A stretch of DNA of 64,000 nucleotides from Acidisarcina sp. (lineage in GTDB: Bacteria > Acidobacteriota > Terriglobia > Terriglobales > Acidobacteriaceae), in the NCBI GenBank assembly GCA_035539175.1, contig DATLIY010000009.1, forward strand, positions 372,001 through 436,000, given 5' to 3'. The notes beneath the pieces are model-generated. The model was not told the origin of the DNA. It saw nothing but the letters and a program-made list of their open reading frames with translations, and ran no database searches. The position numbers and the translations under genes are program-made. Positions 1 through 9,800 of the stretch are shown here, in pieces. Position 1 is the first letter of the stretch, and every line of letters begins with the position of its first letter.

Positions 1-1
1 T

Positions 2-82
2 CGTGATGCCCGCGCAGTAATTCTCCTCTGGAATTGCCGGTTCGAACGCTATGTCGTTCGAGGTCGCGCCGCGAGGCGCTGA
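2..82 (+). CDS. Possible C-terminal tail of an upstream gene (partial)
   Basis: One plus-strand frame stays open from the window edge to a TGA at 80-82, about 26 codons rich in Arg and Val, while the other two plus frames stop within the first 20 bases. It could be the end of a gene that starts before the window. There is too little sequence to name a family, and it may be non-coding upstream DNA of the reductase gene. Confidence 0.2.
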   Translation, partial: RDARAVILLWNCRFERYVVRGRAARR

Positions 83-112
83 GCGGTGTAATCTGTTGCG
101 GGAGATGAACCA

Positions 113-1090
113 ATGAACTATCGCGCCCTGGGTCGCACGGGATGGAAGGTTTCTGAAGTCAGCTTTGGTACCTGGGCCATCGGCGGCTCGTGGGGCACGG
201 TGAATGACGAGGAATCTCTCGCCACGTTGCGCGAAGCCCTCGATTGCGGCGTCAACTTCCTCGATACAGCCGACGTCTATGGCGACGGACGCAGTGAGCG
301 ATTGTGCGCGCAGATCAGGCGCGAGCACAAGCAGGATCTCATTATCGCCACCAAGGCAGGCCGCGGCCTGAATCCGCACACCGCTGAGGGCTACAGAAAT
401 CTGACGCCCTTTGTCGAGCGCAGCTTGAAGAACCTCGAGACCGATTGCCTCGACCTTTTGCAACTGCATTGTCCACCGACCGATGCCTACTACATGCCGG
501 AGATCTTCGATGGGCTCGATGAACTGGTGGAAGCCGGGAAGATTCGCTATTACGGAGTGAGCGTAGAGCGAGTGGAAGAGGCGCTGAAGGCGATCGAGTA
601 CCCCAATGTTCAGACGGTCCAGATCATCTTCAACTGCTTCCGCCAGCGTCCCGCCGGGCTATTCTTTGAGCAGGCGAAGAAACACAACATCGGCGTGCTG
701 GCGAGAGTGCCACTGGCAAGTGGGCTGCTTACCGGCAAGCTGCGGCGGGACTCACAGTTCGCTGCGGACGACCATCGCAACTTCAACCGTCGCGGCGAGG
801 CCTTCGATGTTGGCGAAACCTTCGCCGGCATCGACTACGACAAGGCCCTGGACGCGGTGGAGGAGTTGCGCGATCTGCTGCCGCCCGAAGTAAGCATGGC
901 GGAATTCGCCCTGCGCTGGATCCTGATGTTCGATGCCGTCTCCTGTGCCATTCCCGGGGGCAAACACGCCGCACAGGTCTTTGAGAATTGCCGCGCCTCC
1001 GACCTGCCGCCCCTCTCCCCGCAGACCATGGCGAAGGTGAAGGAGATCTACGACCGCCGCATCCGGCCCTTCGTCCACGACCGCTGGTAG
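113..1090 (+). CDS. Aldo/keto reductase
   Basis: Cytosolic NAD(P)H-dependent oxidoreductase of the aldo/keto reductase superfamily, expected to reduce aldehydes or ketones; the substrate cannot be told. The 325-residue protein opens with the usual beta-hairpin and FGTWAIGG segment. The catalytic tetrad is visible as Asp51 and Tyr56 (in DTADVYGDG), Lys81 (ATKAG) and His119 (LQLHC). The C-terminal SCAIPGGK segment matches the cofactor phosphate-binding region. GGAG lies 8 bases before the ATG, supporting this start. The last codons read Arg-Trp-stop, and the final G of the TAG stop is the first base of an inserted repeat element; before insertion the stop would have been TAA. Family assignment is firm, specific role unknown. 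Confidence 0.92.
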   Translation: MNYRALGRTGWKVSEVSFGTWAIGGSWGTVNDEESLATLREALDCGVNFLDTADVYGDGRSERLCAQIRREHKQDLIIATKAGRGLNPHTAEGYRNLTPFVERSLKNLETDCLDLLQLHCPPTDAYYMPEIFDGLDELVEAGKIRYYGVSVERVEEALKAIEYPNVQTVQIIFNCFRQRPAGLFFEQAKKHNIGVLARVPLASGLLTGKLRRDSQFAADDHRNFNRRGEAFDVGETFAGIDYDKALDAVEELRDLLPPEVSMAEFALRWILMFDAVSCAIPGGKHAAQVFENCRASDLPPLSPQTMAKVKEIYDRRIRPFVHDRW

Positions 1091-1315
1091 GTGCTGGCCG
1101 CACGGGCGGGCGCGGCTTTCGCCGCCAGTCAAGCTCGCGGCATGAAGTTTTCCCGCTAAATACGTCTGGATGCATACGATATTTCCGATTTATTTCCGGC
1201 CCGGGAATGGATTTTTGCCAGGAGACACCGCGTAGCGACCAACGGGAGCGCAAGAGCGAGCATCGTTTCCCATAAAATAGCGGCGAAAGCCGCGCCCGCC
1301 CGTGCGGCCAGCACC
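1090..1315. mobile_element. MITE-like element with 36-bp perfect terminal inverted repeats
   Basis: The arms 1090-1125 and 1280-1315 are exact reverse complements over 36 bp and enclose 154 bp without a convincing gene. The element is bounded by a 7-bp direct repeat, gctggta, at 1083-1089 and 1316-1322, directly abutting both arms, as expected for a target-site duplication. Removing the element and one repeat copy rejoins the reductase gene to a TAA stop. The element therefore landed inside that stop codon and rebuilt it as TAG. It encodes no transposase, so mobilisation would have to be in trans. Transcribed, the arms would fold into a very stable hairpin that could end reductase transcription ahead of ffh. 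That the element is mobile is inferred from structure; no second copy was noticed in this window. Confidence 0.75.
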
Positions 1316-1340
1316 GCTGGTAAACTAAGGATGGCTAACT

Positions 1341-2720
1341 ATGTTTGAGAACCTTTCTGAAAAGCTGCAGCGGGCGTTTAAGAATCTTCGCGGTCAAGGT
1401 GTTATCACCGAGGAGAACATCGGAGAAGCGCTGCGCGAAATCCGCGTCGCGCTGCTGGAAGCCGACGTCAACCTGAATGTCGTCAAAGATCTGATTGAGC
1501 ACATCCGCGTCAAGGCCATCGGCCAGGAAGTGATGACGGCTCTTTCGCCTGGCGAACAGGTAATCAAGATCGTCCGCGATGAACTGATGACGCTGTTGGG
1601 CAAGGACACAGCGCGATTCCAGTTTGCCTCTCGGCCGCCGACCGTGATTTTGATGGCCGGTCTGCAGGGCTCGGGTAAAACGACCACCTCCGGCAAGCTT
1701 GCAGCCTGGCTGCAGAAGGGTGGACACCGGCCCATGTTGGTTTCGGTGGACGTCTATCGCCCGGCGGCACGGGAGCAGTTGAAGGTGGTAGCCGCCTCGA
1801 TCAAAGCCAGTCTGTACGAGGGAGATTTGAAGGGCGAGGCTCCCGGCTCCGCTCTGGTGGAACGCCTTGCGAAGGAGGCCCGGCGGGAGGCGGTCAACTC
1901 GGGTTGCGACACGCTGATCGTCGATACGGCCGGCCGCCTCCATGTGGATGAGCAGCTGATGGACGAGATGCAGCAGTTGAAGACGCTGCTGAATCCGCAG
2001 GAGATTCTGTTCGTCGCCGATGCCATGACGGGCCAGGATGCAGTGCGCTCCGCAGAGGAGTTCCACAAACGCCTTGCGCTGACCGGAGTGGTGCTTACCA
2101 AGATGGATGGCGATGCTCGCGGTGGCGCGGCTCTCTCCATTCGCCAGGTTACCGGCCAGCCGATCAAGTTCATCGGCACTGGCGAAAAGCCAACTGCGTT
2201 TGAACCCTTCCATCCTGATCGCATCGTCGGCCGCATCCTCGGCATGGGCGACATCATGACGCTGATCGAGCGCGCGGAAGAGACGCTGGACAAGAAGAAA
2301 TCCGAGGACTTCGCAAAGAAGGCCCTCTCCGGCGACGGCTTCTCGCTGGAAGACTTCCGCGATCAGCTTCGTCAGATCCGCAAGCTGGGCTCGCTGCAAA
2401 GCATTATGAAAATGCTTCCTTCGGTTGGCCCCTTTCAGGGCATCCAACAGATGGCCGACCAAGTGGACGAAAAGCAATTTGTGCACGTGGAGGCGATTAT
2501 CAACTCCATGACGCCGAAAGAACGCAACAATCACGAAATCATCTCTGGAAACCGAAGGAAACGAATCGCGCGTGGTTCCGGCACAACCGTGCAGGAAGTG
2601 AACCAGCTACTGCGCCAGTATGCCCAGATGAGGAAGATGTTCAAATCTGCGGGCAAGGGCGGTGCCTTGCAGCGGCGGTTGATGGGAACCATGGGCGGAA
2701 TGCGCGGCATGGGCAGGTAG
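1341..2720 (+). CDS. ffh: Signal recognition particle protein Ffh
   Basis: GTPase of the signal recognition particle. It binds 4.5S RNA and signal peptides of nascent inner-membrane proteins and delivers ribosomes to FtsY. The 459-residue length is normal for the family. The N-terminal four-helix bundle (about 1-85) is followed by the GTPase domain: P-loop GLQGSGKTT at 107-115, then DTAGRLHVD and TKMDGDARGG. The M domain follows with the conserved GxGxxxxEVNxLL-type segment (RGSGTTVQEVNQLL) and a Met/Gly-rich tail ending GGMRGMGR. AAGGA 8 bases before the ATG sets the start. The MITE-like element ends 25 bp upstream of the start codon, so the promoter of this essential gene may lie inside or be displaced by the insertion. 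Confidence 0.97.
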   Translation: MFENLSEKLQRAFKNLRGQGVITEENIGEALREIRVALLEADVNLNVVKDLIEHIRVKAIGQEVMTALSPGEQVIKIVRDELMTLLGKDTARFQFASRPPTVILMAGLQGSGKTTTSGKLAAWLQKGGHRPMLVSVDVYRPAAREQLKVVAASIKASLYEGDLKGEAPGSALVERLAKEARREAVNSGCDTLIVDTAGRLHVDEQLMDEMQQLKTLLNPQEILFVADAMTGQDAVRSAEEFHKRLALTGVVLTKMDGDARGGAALSIRQVTGQPIKFIGTGEKPTAFEPFHPDRIVGRILGMGDIMTLIERAEETLDKKKSEDFAKKALSGDGFSLEDFRDQLRQIRKLGSLQSIMKMLPSVGPFQGIQQMADQVDEKQFVHVEAIINSMTPKERNNHEIISGNRRKRIARGSGTTVQEVNQLLRQYAQMRKMFKSAGKGGALQRRLMGTMGGMRGMGR

Positions 2721-2749
2721 GATAACGAACAAGAAACTGGATTGCGGTT

Positions 2750-3415
2750 ATGGAAAACGTATTGCACCTGCAGGACCAGCTTGACGAAATTACAGCAAAC
2801 ACACGGCTGCTGGTTCAGCCGGAACGTCTTGAAGTGAGCGAGCGCGCCGTCAGGGACCTCTTTGGTTCCGGCGTTGAGAACAGGATTCTGCCTGTTGGTG
2901 CGAAGGCTCCCGAGTTTACCCTGCCAGACTCCACCGGTCCCATGGTTCATAGCAGCGACATGCTGGCGCTCGGCCCGCTGGTCATTGACTTCTTTCGCGG
3001 GCGCTGGTGCCCGTATTGTGTGACGGAGTTGGAAGCATGGCGAGGGCTGTATCCGGCGCTGCGCGAGATGGGGACGCTGATGGTTGCCATCTCTCCGCAA
3101 ACCGTGCGCCAGAATGACTTCACTGCAGGACAACACTCGCTTCCCTTTCCCCTGCTTTCTGACGCGGGATGTGAGGTAGCGGCGAAATTCGGTCTCGTCT
3201 ATCAAGTACCGGAGTTCCACCAGCAGTACTATCGCAGCATCCTGGTGAATGTTCCTTTCGTAAACGGCGATGAGAGCTGGCGACTGCCCTTGCCGGCGAC
3301 CTATGTGATCGACCGGGATGGCACAGTGCTCTTCGCAGAGGCGCATGCCGATTTTCGAGTTCGGCCAGAGCCAACCGAAATCCTGGATCTGTTGCGCCGT
3401 CGCGTGTATAAGTAA
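2750..3415 (+). CDS. Peroxiredoxin-like (AhpC/TSA family) protein
   Basis: Thioredoxin-fold protein of the AhpC/TSA peroxiredoxin-like family, 221 residues, probably cytosolic as no signal peptide is seen. After a helical N-terminal extension of about 45 residues the fold starts at APEFTLPDSTG. The redox centre is Cys87-Pro-Tyr-Cys90 in RGRWCPYC, the CxxC form found in the peroxiredoxin-like group rather than the PxxxTxxC loop of classical peroxiredoxins. The cis-Pro loop (LPATYVIDRDG) is present. It probably reduces peroxides or acts as a thiol oxidoreductase; which one cannot be decided from sequence. It lies 29 bp after ffh with only a weak ribosome site, so it may be co-transcribed with ffh. 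Confidence 0.85.
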   Translation: MENVLHLQDQLDEITANTRLLVQPERLEVSERAVRDLFGSGVENRILPVGAKAPEFTLPDSTGPMVHSSDMLALGPLVIDFFRGRWCPYCVTELEAWRGLYPALREMGTLMVAISPQTVRQNDFTAGQHSLPFPLLSDAGCEVAAKFGLVYQVPEFHQQYYRSILVNVPFVNGDESWRLPLPATYVIDRDGTVLFAEAHADFRVRPEPTEILDLLRRRVYK

Positions 3416-3685
3416 GCGCCCCGAGAATCCGTTGCCGTTAATTCCTGCGCTATGCACATGCAACCGGAAGATGGTGGTTCTATCTGGCAATGCGCGTGAG
3501 ATAGGGTATCGCGGTCCCACCGCATGGATAGCTATTGCTTCTCTGGCCTCTAGCTTAACGAGGCAAGGGCCGCTATAAGTTGCAGGAAGAAAGATTCTGG
3601 AAAGAGTGGATCGGACGGCCTCGAACCAGACGCGAAAGATGTTTGCAGTATGGTAGTTTCTGCCCTGTTATACACAGGCCATCGT
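3416..3685. other. Intergenic region between peroxiredoxin gene and tRNA-fMet
   Basis: No convincing gene. A short stem GCCTC/GAGGC with a 9-base loop lies at 3546-3564 without a following T run. Frames through this stretch have no ribosome site or recognisable protein. Confidence 0.4.
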
Positions 3686-3714
3686 TTGACCCACCCCCCT
3701 GCGATTGTTACTAT
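3686..3714 (+). promoter_or_regulatory. Sigma70-type promoter of tRNA-fMet
   Basis: TTGACC at 3686-3691 and TACTAT at 3709-3714 are separated by 17 bases. The expected start point, about 7 bases after the -10 box, falls at or within a base or two of the mature tRNA 5' end at 3720. The primary transcript may therefore have almost no 5' leader. Confidence 0.55.
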
Positions 3715-3719
3715 GATGT

Positions 3720-3796
<77 letters not shown>

Positions 3797-4203
3797 ATCA
3801 AATCAATAACTTAGCTAAATTATTCAGAGTTTGACGACCAACTTCGCGACCAACTAGCGTCCAAACATCATTGAATCTGTAGTCTACGTCCCCTTCCTCG
3901 GCCTTTCTGGCCTCCTTATATTTCTCACCTACATCAGCCTCGCGGGTTTATGGCCTCCAAAGAGCCAAACGCTACTCTGGTCCTGATTCATCATCGAACC
4001 CATACCTGCCATTCTCTCTATAAAAGAGCAAGCCTGCCGACTGTCTACCGTACGCGGCAAGGAAGCCTGATTGTATGGCTCAATCGCAGCGGGGTCGCCT
4101 CTGAGAGGAATCTCTCGGCCCTCAATCCCGCAGTTGCTGCCAGCACTTCCAGGGCTGGTTTATTCATTCGATCCTGGACCTCTCCGAACCGTTATTCAGT
4201 GAT
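3797..4203. other. Intergenic region downstream of tRNA-fMet
   Basis: About 400 bases between the tRNA and the stop codon of the convergent regulator gene. The 9-mer cgaccaact occurs twice within 25 bases (near 3835 and 3848). A 93-codon open frame at 3950-4231 has no ribosome site, resembles no family I know and runs into the antisense strand of the regulator, so it is not called. No T-tailed terminator was found. Confidence 0.35.
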
Positions 4204-6411
4204 TCAATTGCCGTCGAGATCTGTTGTGTAGAGGTCGCCGGAACGGATGTGAACTCGAACGAGCGGGACGCTGTCTGGAGCGATGCCGCAGAAGAAATAA
4301 TCTCCTGGGCTAACGGATCGAAACGCCTTCAGAGTAGTAATCTGCTCCAGCCGCCCGTCGCGAATATTGACGCGATAGAGCGGTTGATACTCCTTCAACG
4401 AAGCTTGGAAATAGATTGTTTGGCTGTCTGGGGACCATATCGGGTTATTGGCCGATGTGCTTGCTAAAGTCGTCCAGGTGCGCGCGGCTACGTCGTACAG
4501 CATCAGGTTCTGTTGATCGAGCGTGGTTGCAGCTATGTAGCGACCATTCGGGGACCACCGCGGACTGAAGAGGCCCTCTGAATGAGGTATGGGAGTGGTA
4601 TGCCCTGTTTCAAGATCAAGCACATCCAACATGCGAGGAGCATTCTCTTTCCCCATCATGTCGTAAACTCTTCCGAAGACCAGATAGCGGCCGTCAGCCG
4701 ACCAGGATGGATCGGCAGCATTCCTATATTCCTGGAGCAGGCGCTGGGGATTACCGCCATTGGCGCTTAGCAGATAAATCTGCCACGGTTCATCCGGCTC
4801 CCTGGCCATGATAGCCAGTCTCTGTCCATCGGGCGACCAGGTTGCGAGAAAGACGTTGATAGAGTCGGGAGTCAGCTGAATCCGTTCACTGCCATCCACT
4901 CGGGCACGCCAGAGCCGATGTCGAGAGTCGACCCATGCGACCCATTGGCCATTGCGAGAAAAGTTCAGTCGAACCGCATTGGAAAGAAAACCCGACTTCG
5001 CCACGAACTCATCGCGTGCCGCATCATAGGAATACAACTTAGAACGAGAGTTGACGCCCAGGAAAAAGATTCGATGGCCAGAACGGGCGGCCACCGGAGC
5101 CTTGTAGTTCAAAGGACCATTTGTGATTTTGATTGGGCTCGATGTGGCCTCCCCGTTCGTTCTCCAAAGATCGGTGCGGCCCTCTCGTGTCGCTTGAAAA
5201 ATAAAGATCTTGCCGTCAGACGTCCAGGTTCCGCAACACTCATTGGAAGGAGAGTTCCAGTTCTTCATAAGCTTCTCCGGCGTTGAGCTGCCAGCGCGAA
5301 TCTCCCACAGAGAAGAGTTATGCCTCGTTGGATCGATCGCAGTAAAACGAAGAAGCTTGTGATCCGGAGACCAGCGCAGCCAATAAACCCCACCGAACGG
5401 TAGACTGGCGAAACGCCTCGATGTGGCATTATCCAGACGAAGCTCGATTAGCTGATTGCCAATGGAGTAGAGGATCCCTTTGCCATCCGGCATCCACGTT
5501 GCATCGTCGGCGAGAATATTAGAGACACGGAAGGCTGAACCACCTCTGATGGGCACGATCCAGAGCGGTTGTCCGGATTTTGCGGATAAGTGCCCCCTTA
5601 CGAGCAATTGAGAGCCATCTGGAGAGATGTCTCCGAGTGCAGGATTCACGATTTCGCTCGGAAGCTGCAAGGCTTGCACATCGCCTTCGCTTATCGCGAT
5701 TTTTGAGGGAACTGCCCGGCCATCCTCGATAGCGGAGGCAAATACGTCCACGCCATCGGTGGCTGTGGCCGGCAGGTTCTCCATAAATGGCGCTCCAGGC
5801 GAGAGATTGCCGGTTTCGGTCACCGGCGAGATCCGGGGTACCGTGGATGCCTCAAACCGCGAACCCCAGAGCCGGCCAAGAAGAATGCAGATCACCGCGC
5901 ATATGACTGCGATAGAAGCCATATATAGATAGCGCATTCTATAGACAGAACGAGGTGGCGCTGCGGAAGCTGATGTAGTTAGGACAGCAGGTTCTATCCC
6001 TGTTTCCTTATCCAGCGAAATTATCTCTGCGGGTAGTTCCATCGATGTGGCGGGAACAGAAATATCCTGACTAACCGATATAACAGGAGCAATGAAGCGA
6101 TAGCCTCTGCGCGTCAGCGTCTCAATAAACCGGGGATTAACGGCAGAGTCACCAAGAGCCTCGCGGATTCGGTTGATCGCAGTCCCAAGAGAGTGTTCGA
6201 ATTCGACAACAGTGTCCTGGCCCCAAAGCTCTAGTTGGAGTTCTTCGCGGCTAATGATTTCGCCGGGCCGCTCAACGAGGATAGCCAGGAGTTTAAATGG
6301 CTGGCTCTGTAGTTTGACTCGACGGCCCGCCTTCCACAGTTCGCCTGTCTTGAGATCGGCTTCGAAAAGGCCGAAACGCACTCGTGTTGTATCAACAAGT
6401 GAAGGCGGCAT
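4204..6411 (-). CDS. Winged-helix one-component regulator with transmembrane segment and WD40/TolB-like propeller
   Basis: Membrane-anchored transcription regulator of the ToxR/CadC type, 735 residues. Residues about 10-110 form an OmpR/PhoB-type winged helix: FGLFEADLKTGEL, then GEIISREEL and ETLTRRGYRFIAPV at its end. A single hydrophobic helix sits at about 158-182 (AVICAVICILLG). Residues about 215-735 are a chain of PD40/WD40-like blades with repeats such as ATWSPDGQRLAI, PSWSADGRYLVF and PRWSPNGRYIAA. The DNA-binding domain would be cytosolic and the propeller periplasmic, suggesting direct sensing of an envelope or nutrient signal. It is transcribed divergently from a TonB-dependent receptor and is its best candidate regulator (inference). 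Ligand and targets are unknown. Confidence 0.88.
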   Translation of the reverse strand: MPPSLVDTTRVRFGLFEADLKTGELWKAGRRVKLQSQPFKLLAILVERPGEIISREELQLELWGQDTVVEFEHSLGTAINRIREALGDSAVNPRFIETLTRRGYRFIAPVISVSQDISVPATSMELPAEIISLDKETGIEPAVLTTSASAAPPRSVYRMRYLYMASIAVICAVICILLGRLWGSRFEASTVPRISPVTETGNLSPGAPFMENLPATATDGVDVFASAIEDGRAVPSKIAISEGDVQALQLPSEIVNPALGDISPDGSQLLVRGHLSAKSGQPLWIVPIRGGSAFRVSNILADDATWMPDGKGILYSIGNQLIELRLDNATSRRFASLPFGGVYWLRWSPDHKLLRFTAIDPTRHNSSLWEIRAGSSTPEKLMKNWNSPSNECCGTWTSDGKIFIFQATREGRTDLWRTNGEATSSPIKITNGPLNYKAPVAARSGHRIFFLGVNSRSKLYSYDAARDEFVAKSGFLSNAVRLNFSRNGQWVAWVDSRHRLWRARVDGSERIQLTPDSINVFLATWSPDGQRLAIMAREPDEPWQIYLLSANGGNPQRLLQEYRNAADPSWSADGRYLVFGRVYDMMGKENAPRMLDVLDLETGHTTPIPHSEGLFSPRWSPNGRYIAATTLDQQNLMLYDVAARTWTTLASTSANNPIWSPDSQTIYFQASLKEYQPLYRVNIRDGRLEQITTLKAFRSVSPGDYFFCGIAPDSVPLVRVHIRSGDLYTTDLDGN

Positions 6412-6811
6412 AGTTAATCAAGTCATCCGCAACTACATAAGGCTCACTGAATCGTTGGCGGTAATTGTATGCCGCAATTCCCTTTTCATGTCCCTAAATT
6501 CCGTTTTGACCGGAGCGCGGCACGGAAACTTATCGCCTATATTACAGAAAATAGAGGCCTTATCAGGAGAACTTTTTTTGGAAAAAGAGTAAAGCTTTGT
6601 GCATTGCAGATCCTATGGGGAAGGGCTTTGATTGGCCATCGTTATCCAAATCATGCAGCAGAAATGCTGGCTATAGTGCTTTTCCCCAGTTGCAGGAATG
6701 TAGATGTCGTTGTGCATGGAACATATTTATGAGGAAACTTCTCATGCACTCACACCTTTTGCCTTCCTCCTCCGTGTGGAAACGCACTATTGGGATCCCG
6801 GAGGCAGGCAG
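6412..6811. promoter_or_regulatory. Divergent promoter region, regulator / TonB receptor
   Basis: Four hundred bases between two divergent starts. No strong -35/-10 pair or clear palindrome could be fixed by eye. GGAGG at about 6800-6804 precedes the ATG at 6812 and decides the receptor start. The frame is open further upstream to 6704, but those 36 codons look unlike a signal peptide and lack a ribosome site. Confidence 0.4.
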
Positions 6812-9800
6812 ATGTCACAAAACTCAAACGGAGGACAGGGAATTTTGCGCATGGCGGTCGCCTTGACGCGAGTTCTGATCCTTATGTTGTTCCTGGTAGC
6901 GTGTTGGCGCGGAGAATTAGCTTTTGCGCAGGATGCTCGCGCAACAATCGGAGGCCGCGTTACAGATCCACAGGGCTCCGTTATTCGGGGAGCGACCGTC
7001 ACCGTGGTGTCCGACGACACCAATGTCGCGCGTAGTTCAGACAGCAACAACGATGGTCTATGGCAAATTCAACTGCTTCTTCCGGGAAGCTATCACTTCA
7101 CGATTACGTCCCCGGGCTTCCGGACAGAGCGGCGTATGGGCATTACGCTCCAGGCTGCCGACGTCAAGCAAATTGATGTGCAACTCACAGTTGGGAGCCA
7201 GGTCCAGTCCGTCACAGTTGTTGCCGACACACCACTGATCGACACTACTGCAGCCACTTCCGGCACGGTGGTTACCCGCGTCGAGCTTGATACACTACCC
7301 ACGCAGTCCCACGTGCCGACTCTTTTTGCAACGCTGGCTCCCGGCGTCATACAGCGAGAACAGGGCTCAAATGTGGCTCGCGCTTGGTCTAACGACGCAG
7401 CCTCCCAATTCACCGCAGACGGCGGTCGTAACACCACCTATTCCAATAATTTTCAACTTGACGGCATGCCCAACACCAAAACCGGCGGAGATATCAACTT
7501 TATTCCGCCCATGGACAGCGTGCAGGAATTTCGCGTTCAGACGAACGCCTACGATGCTTCAATCGGTCGCCAGGCAGGTGCCACCATCAACATGCAAACG
7601 CGCAGTGGCGGCAAGCAGTATCACGGTGTTCTGTACGAGTACAACCAGAACAACATTCTCAATGCGAACTCATACCAGAACAACCTTATTGGCTTGCCGA
7701 GATCTTCCGTCCACTTCAATCAGTTCGGAGGCACCATCGGGGGCCCGGTTCGGCTGCCAAAGATATACAACGGAGAGGGCCGCACCTTCTTTTTTGTCGC
7801 TTACGATAAGACCATCAACACGAACCCGCTGTCACCGACGCTCTCCGTGCCCACGCAACTTGAGCGCTCGGGAGATTTCAGCCAGTCCTTCACAACTCAA
7901 CTTGTGAACGGCACGCGAGTCGTCTACCCGATCAAAATATATAACCCATACCAGGTTGACTCGAAGGGCAACCGGCAAATCTTCGCTGGATCCGTAATCC
8001 CGTCCACACTCCTTGACCCTATTGCACAAAAGATTCTTGCCTTTTTGCCATTGCCCAATGCCAAGGGTGATGGCACATCAACCGACTCGAACAACTTCGT
8101 CTCACCTGCTCTTCGCAGGGACACTTATCCTGTAGTCTCGGTCCGGGTCGACCAAAACTGGAACAACTCACAGCATAGCTTCCTCACTGTCAACTGGGAC
8201 CATCTCACCGAGATTACAGATAACTGGTTCAATACAATCGCTACCGGTACCAACCGTGTCCGCGTTACGAAACGAATCGGCATTGATCATCTCTGGACGA
8301 TGAGCGACAACCGTATTCTTTCCATGCACTACACGCTTAACAGATGGGAGAATCCCGAATCCAGCCTCGGTGCGGGTTTCGACCCCACCAGTCTAGGATT
8401 TTCATCTACGTTTACGTCACAACTCGCTAAGCCGTCATTTCCCTACATCAGGGGTTTTGCCGGTGATTTCGGCGCTTCAAATGCACAATCCAGCAACTTT
8501 GATACCGATCATACGTGGGCAGCAACTCTTACCCAAATCTACAACAAGCATAGTTTTCGTTTCGGCGCTGAATACTGGGTTCTGCAGCACGCAGTTGCCA
8601 ACCGCGGCAACCAGGGAGAGTTTGACTTCGGTAGTGAGTGGACCCGTCAGAATGCACTTACATCAGGAGGTACCGGAAACGGCAGTACCTTTGCCTCCTT
8701 TGTGTTAGGCCTTCCGAATGGCGGGAATGTACCAGTAAACGCCACAGCTTTTTATTCGCAGCATTATATTGCGGGCTTCTTCCAGGATGATTGGCGCATC
8801 ACGCCCAGACTAACGTTGAATCTTGGCATGCGCTGGGATCTGGAGCAGCCAGTTACCGAGCGATTCAACCGCTTGACCGATCGATTTGATCCTACGGTGA
8901 CCAACCCGATCAGCGCTTCGGCCCAGGCTGCCTATGCCAGTATTCTGACAAACTCCTCAACCAACTCAGGCGTTCAGATCTTGAGCCAGTACTTGCCCAG
9001 TTCCGCCTACACCGTGATGGGTGCGCAGCTCTTCGCCGGTGTAAACGGTACGCCGCGCACCCCTGTTGATCCTGACTATCATGAGTGGCAGCCGCGCGCA
9101 GGCTTCGCTTATACCCTGACACCGAATACTGTGATCCGCGGCGGCTTTGGCCGCTTCACCCAGGCTAGTTTCGTGAATGGCGGACAGAATGGGTTCTCTC
9201 GGACTACATCCTTGATAGCCACGCAGGACAATTACATGACCCCGTACGACACGCTCTCCAACCCTTTCCATAGTGGCGTGCTCCAACCTACGGGTTCTTC
9301 CCTTGGTCCGTTGACGAATCTTGGCCAGGGCGTTAACTGGGAAGATCCGCACCTCAATCGCATGTACTCCTGGGAGTACTCGCTGCACTTACAACAACAA
9401 GTTCGTAGTTGGCTCTTTGAGGTTGGCTACTCTCATAACAAGACCTACGACATCCCCTGGAGCTGGAACCAAAACCTGCCGAGCTTCACCCTGTGGAAGC
9501 AACTGCAGCAACCTGTCTTTGACGCAAAGGGTCGGCCCGGCGATATCCTTCCTTGGAATACTCTGGTTCCCAACCCGTTTTACCATCTGCCAAATGTCAC
9601 TGGAACGATTGCAAATACCAAAACCGTCACGGTCAACCAACTCCTCAATCCCATTCCCCTGTTAGGCAGCATCGGCAAAAACCGTCCAACCGGGAAGAAT
9701 GGCTACGATTCCATGCAAGCAAAGGCGGAACGCCGCTTTACCAACGGTTTCTCGTTCATCGCCGCCTTCACGTGGTCGAAGCTCTTTGAGGACACAGCCT

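Noticed and set aside
1335-2534. 399-codon open frame on the minus strand opposite ffh
   Set aside because: Antisense shadow of a GC-rich essential gene; low-complexity His/Leu/Arg composition and no ribosome site.
2531-3520. 329-codon minus-strand frame opposite the peroxiredoxin-like gene
   Set aside because: Covers a well-supported gene in the other strand and shows no recognisable domain.
3797-4203. Genomic island or attachment site at the 3' end of tRNA-fMet
   Set aside because: No integrase gene, no repeat of the tRNA 3' end and no mobile genes were found nearby in the window.
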